This document shows, in pieces, positions 60,523 through 64,000 of a stretch of 64,000 nt of DNA. The position numbers and the translations under genes are program-made. Under the pieces are notes generated by a model. It had not been told where the DNA came from. It saw nothing but the letters and a program-made list of their open reading frames with translations, and made no database searches. Position 1 is the stretch's first letter. Each line of letters starts with the position of its first letter. This DNA is from Aplectana chamaeleonis (lineage: Eukaryota; Nematoda; Chromadorea; Rhabditida; Cosmocercidae), in the NCBI GenBank assembly GCA_029168955.1, contig JAPDOI010001856.1, positions 1 through 64,000 of the forward strand. The letters are read 5' to 3'.

Positions 60523-60712
60523 TGTGAGAGGAATGCGAAGCGATATGATAAAGGAAAAATCTACGACTTCAAGAGAAAAATCGCAATGTGAGAAGAATGT
60601 GAGGCGACAATTGTACCACAGAGTTCGTAGTGTGAGAAGAATGTGAGGCGAGAGTGAGGCGAGACGGCATCTCATCGGGCTGTCACTAGAGTCGCCTCAC
60701 ATTCTCCCCAGC
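60523..60712. repeat. Small inverted/direct repeat cluster
   Basis: The motif GTGAGAAGAATGTGAGGCGA is at 60588 and 60632, with a diverged copy at 60523 and an inverted copy (TCGCCTCACATTCTC) at 60692-60706. This is probably a short MITE-like element. Confidence 0.55.
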
Positions 60713-61377
60713 TGGGGCTAAAATTTCACCGTAATGAGGCTACGCCGAAGTCGATTTGGCGGGAGATGCCTCGAGGCAACTCTTACTTTTCATCGAGGCA
60801 ACTCCCAAGCGAGTGCCAGAGCAGTGAGTTGGCGTGCAGCGGGGATCCCCCTTCCGTGGAGAAAATAATACATATTTCCAATCCCTCAAAATGTGCAGGG
60901 TGGTTGTTTCACGATTTGTGTCTCTGCTGTGTCGAAAAACATTTGCTTCACTGTATCGAAAGCTCGCTCCAATACAAGAGTATGACAAATTAGACTGCCT
61001 CGAAACTCGTCCGCGTCGTTAGTTTCGCACACCGCAAGCATCGCACCGATCCGAGGTTTCCTTTACTTTCAATATTAAGAGGTAAGGGACGTAAAAGGTA
61101 TAACTTACACAACGACAGGTTCTTATTTTCAGCATTACCCTAAGTTTCAGAGTTTGAAGTAGCTCGAAGCGGAAGAGTTCCCATGTAATTTGTTGAATAC
61201 TCTCTGTCTGAAGCGATCCTAGCATCCAATCTTTCATGTATTATTATTAAATACAAGGGGTGTTCGATTTTTATCTTACTTTATAGGTAACCCTATAGTT
61301 TTTAAAGAATAATTAGCTAAAAAAAAGAAGGATGTCGCGCACCCAAGAAGTTCAAAGCGCAGAACCATTCCTGACGT
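60713..61377. other. Intergenic, no gene recognised
   Basis: Short ORFs on both strands at 60740-61022 have no recognisable domain. At 61250-61330 an AT-rich stretch precedes the next inverted repeat. Confidence 0.3.
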
Positions 61378-62207
61378 TCCACCCAACATCCCCTCTCTAA
61401 CACACCGGTCAACGCTTCGTGGTTACGGTATCGTGGCGTGTTGCCCCGGAGTGTACAGAGGTGTATGGGCGGCGCACGTAACGGCTATTATTCGAGCACG
61501 TTTCCGTATCGATTATTTCATGCGTATTTCAAGAGAAAAGCATACGATTTCCTGAAAAAAAGCTACATTTCTTACATTCGCAATGTATTCGTAGCTGTTG
61601 TGGTTCAGATAGGATAAATCAAGGCTGTTTTTGTGAGCACGTGAGCCTATTTCTGACAGCCTTCGTAGTAACAGTGCTTGCAGCTCTAGTCACAATTTTG
61701 TGGCTTCAGACAGGATTCTTTGCTGGAGGTAACGCAGCATCGCGATGAATATTGTACGTTTAAGTTTAAAACAGTACTTGCTTTTGGGAAAACCCTAATC
61801 AACGCCAACCTAACTTTGAGCTTTCATGCATACGGCACTAGTCTCAAGGCAGCAACAATACATCACGATTGAAAAAGTCGAATGTTCATTGTTGAGACCA
61901 ACTTTTCTATGACAACCCAAAATCATCATCAGAACTTGTTTCCCAGCCAATCATGGACAAATGTTTGAAAATCCCCCCGTTCCACTCTTCACCGACTGAT
62001 AGCGAACTAAGTAGGTCTATTCTCCACGGAAACTTTCCCACCAATGTATGAGGGAGTTAAAAAGTGCCGGAACCCTAACGAATCCAATGACAGCCGAGCG
62101 CGACGCCGCGCGCGGCGTCCATGCACCTCTGTACACTCCGCTGCAACACGCCACGTTACCGTAACCACGTAACGTTGACCGGTGTGTTAGAGAGGCTTGT
62201 CCACCCA
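61378..62207. mobile_element. ~830-bp element with inverted ends
   Basis: Left arm (61378-61475) and right arm (62115-62207) share CTCTCTAACACACCGGTCAACG, GTGGTTACGGTA, GGCGTGTTGC and GGAGTGTACAGAGGTG-type blocks in inverted orientation, with a ~640-bp middle lacking a convincing ORF. It is probably a non-autonomous DNA transposon. The right-arm minus-strand frame (62017-62208) is too short to be a transposase. Confidence 0.6.
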
Positions 62208-62689
62208 ACCCACAAAACAGACGTATTTAGGTGATCTTGTGGGTTTTCCAAAGTTTTTGTGCAAATATGGATTTTTTTTCAACTTTCGGCAATTGTCCTT
62301 TGCTTCGTGAACCTATCTGCCCAAAAACAGAGGTTGGAGCCCTCATATCTCCCTGATTCGCGTATGCACACTCTGTCCTCAAGCGCATATAACTACCCGT
62401 TCGCTTATCATCTATGATTAATGTTATCGTGATAAAATCTGCGCTGGAACCTGCGATTTTCATTCAAAGTTTTGGTCTACTTTCGACGGAACTAATTAAT
62501 ACCTGCCTGACTTATTAGTGTTACGTTTGCTTCAACTATTGCCTAGCGTCGTATCGAAGCTTTGATAGGTTTTTAGTGATCATCGTGAAAGGTAATAGAT
62601 CACTATTAACCTTGACTCTACCACATTCTTCTCTAATGGTGTTCATTAGCTAGCTCCAAGCCACATGACGAATATGCTTTAAAACGAGT
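62208..62689. other. Upstream region of the ankyrin gene, no gene recognised
   Basis: AT-rich with no recognisable ORF. It may hold the promoter of the downstream gene, but I see no defined element. Confidence 0.35.
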
Positions 62690-62699
62690 GAAATTTTAG
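62690..62699 (+). promoter_or_regulatory. Putative trans-splice (or cis-splice) acceptor directly before the ATG
   Basis: GAAATTTTAG is followed at once by ATGTCGGG. Nematode 3' splice sites favour a U-run then CAG or UAG, and spliced-leader addition often occurs within a few bases of the start codon. No upstream exon was recognised, which favours trans-splicing but does not prove it. Confidence 0.5.
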
Positions 62700-63496
62700 A
62701 TGTCGGGGAGCGATGAGGCTCCCCTCGTGCTGGACGAGTCCGACACCATGCAGCTCATACGACAGGTTAGATCTTTTTCACGCATTATGTCATGCTGTTA
62801 TACACACAACCCTTACTACTACACGCGAAATACTGTGCGGTACCGATTGCCACAAAGTAACAAAATGCTTTTCAACTTTCATTTGAGAGTGAGAGTCTGA
62901 TATAGAAATGCAACTGATATCATCATTTCATGCCCTTGTGGCAATTGGTACCGCACGGTACTTGGAGTTTACTATCTTTACTGTTCCACCTGAATGGCGT
63001 TCTTCTATGATTTTGAATATTCGGCCAGGGCAGGGATTCACGAACGAGTGTAGGTCCCAGCTGGGTTTGTTGAAAAAGGGCTCACAAGCCAGCGGTGCAT
63101 CATCGCTAGGTTTGGTTGAGTGCTGTGCTACACTGGGGTCTCACGAGACCGCACCTGTGAGGAGCTAATTGAAGCACGGTTAAGAAATACGGGGATGCGT
63201 TCTCGTGGGACCCAAACGTAGCCTAACGCTAGCCAAACCAAGCGATGGTGTGTTGTTGGCTTATGAAGACTTTGCGACAAACCCAGCTGGAACTCGTTCA
63301 TTTATCTAGCCTAGTTCATTTTGACTGGGTCACTTTCAGGCGGTTTTGTTTGAGAATTTGGAGCTTGTGACTGATTTGATTCGAGAGAATCCGTGGAGTC
63401 TGACGAGAGTGGATCGACACGGTCGCACTCTTCTCATGCTAGCTGCTCACAACGGCAGAATCGACAGCTTGAAGACAATTATAGCACTGAGCGGGA
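62700..63496 (+). CDS. Ankyrin-repeat protein, first two coding exons (gene continues beyond)
   Basis: Exon 1 is 62700-62765 (22 codons, acidic, starting MSGSDEAPLVLDES) and ends at a CAG|GTTAGA donor. Exon 2 is 63340-63496, preceded by the acceptor ACTTTCAG and followed by a GA|GTGAGT donor. The frame joins in phase 0 and leaves exon 2 in phase 1. Exon 2 encodes a helix-rich lead-in and then DRHGRTLLMLAAHNG, a good match to the ankyrin-repeat consensus (DxxGxTxLHxAAxxG), at about residues 46-60 of the joined product. Ankyrin repeats mediate protein binding, so partner and function cannot be told from one repeat. No credible third exon was found before 64000. Confidence 0.7.
62828..62964. repeat. 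Inverted repeat in intron 1
   Basis: Arms with TGCGGTACCGATTGCCACAA and its near reverse complement are separated by about 78 bases. Confidence 0.65.
63040..63304. mobile_element. MITE-like inverted-repeat element in intron 1
   Basis: Arms of about 80 bp (from GAACGAGTGTAGGTCCCAG inward, and ending CCAGCTGGAACTCGTTC) are near reverse complements. It lies wholly inside the predicted intron and ends just upstream of the exon 2 acceptor. Confidence 0.7.
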
Positions 63497-63811
63497 GTGA
63501 GTTCATATCAAATTGTCTTCTGTTTTTTCACCGATCTCTGTGTCCGAAAGAAGGGTGCGAGACGTTCGGTGCGTAAAGTCGCCCTTAGGCTTGAGGTAGA
63601 AAGGAGAAGCCTGTTTCAAAAACAGTCGTAGGTGGATGTCATGAATAATGTTCAAATTTTAAGAGTTTTTTATGCCCTGTTGGCCTCTTTGAATGGTCTT
63701 CGTTCCTCTTCTGCAGCCTCGAAGTGGATTTTTTCATAGGTTAAGGAACCTGGCGACCATTACAGGATTCGCCCAAAGGTGCATTGTCGTTAGAGTAGTA
63801 GGTCTCGGTGC
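63497..63811. other. Start of intron 2 or downstream DNA, no exon recognised
   Basis: A possible acceptor (TTCTTCTGCAG at about 63707-63717) gives an immediate stop in the required phase, so it is not taken as an exon. Confidence 0.4.
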
Positions 63812-63989
63812 TATGTGGGATGGGGGGGGGGCACTGCTGTATCGCACTGGCCACGCTCATTTTTCCGTGTTGCAATGACTCCTGTTCTTGGCAGGGAGGG
63901 AAACCCCGGGTAGGTGCTCAAATTTAGTATGGCACGGTGAAATGGGCGTGGCCGAGTGCACCGCACCACAGTGCCCCCCCATCCCATAT
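63812..63989. mobile_element. Short MITE-like palindrome at the window end
   Basis: Arms of about 55 bp share GGGATGGGGGGGCACTG and GGCCACGC(T/C)CATTT in inverted orientation (63812-63865 and 63935-63989). There is no ORF. Confidence 0.65.
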
Positions 63990-64000
63990 ACTCAGACAGT

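Noticed and set aside
62017..62208. 63-codon minus-strand ORF as a transposase fragment
   Set aside because: It is too short, lies in the terminal arm of an inverted-repeat element, and has no catalytic motif.
63707..63800. Third exon of the ankyrin gene after TTCTTCTGCAG
   Set aside because: In the phase left by exon 2 this acceptor leads to an in-frame stop within about 20 bases.

Overview
The window looks like a nematode nuclear genome, most likely a strongylid (hookworm-type) worm. This rests on three things: a broken RTE-clade non-LTR retrotransposon at the left edge whose protein resembles copies I associate with hookworm assemblies, many short AT-rich fold-back elements, and at the right edge the start of an ankyrin-repeat gene with an AG splice acceptor directly before its ATG, as expected for spliced-leader trans-splicing. 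No rRNA, tRNA, CRISPR or bacterial-type operon was recognised. The species call is inference.

Layout. 1-2.8 kb: RTE endonuclease/reverse transcriptase, frameshifted and dead. 2.8-7.4 kb: gene-poor DNA with a small inverted 42-bp-repeat array (3.28-3.80 kb), a TATA-box candidate (4.43 kb), a fold-back element (5.76-6.09 kb) and a dispersed repeat (6.53-6.95 kb). 7.43-59.74 kb: one very large composite repeat structure. Its outer ends are inverted copies of each other: a ~0.65 kb palindromic element, a G/C-tract junction with divergent 42-bp repeats, and a TATA-containing segment. Inside are a short minus-oriented 42-bp array (8.59-9.26 kb), a ~0.6 kb non-array core (9.26-9.88 kb) and a huge plus-oriented array of the same 42-bp satellite (9.88-58.37 kb, roughly 840 monomers). 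The architecture resembles a Foldback-type element whose inverted repeats are made of tandem repeats, with one arm greatly expanded.

From 11.06 to 52.1 kb the satellite contains 68 copies of a 185-bp near-perfect hairpin element. Each sits in the same monomer position, is flanked by an 8-bp duplication of monomer sequence, and the intervals I checked are 193 + 42n bp. The simplest reading is one transposition into a monomer, followed by amplification of monomers and insert together as higher-order repeats. From 52.1 to 58.4 kb the array lacks intact hairpins but holds three remnants and a recent 38-monomer (1,596-bp) duplication.

59.7-62.2 kb holds more palindromic elements. 62.7-63.5 kb holds two 5' exons of an ankyrin-repeat gene that runs toward the right edge; its first intron and downstream DNA carry further inverted-repeat elements. 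The long ORFs across the satellite are by-products of a 42-bp (14-codon) period and are not annotated as genes.
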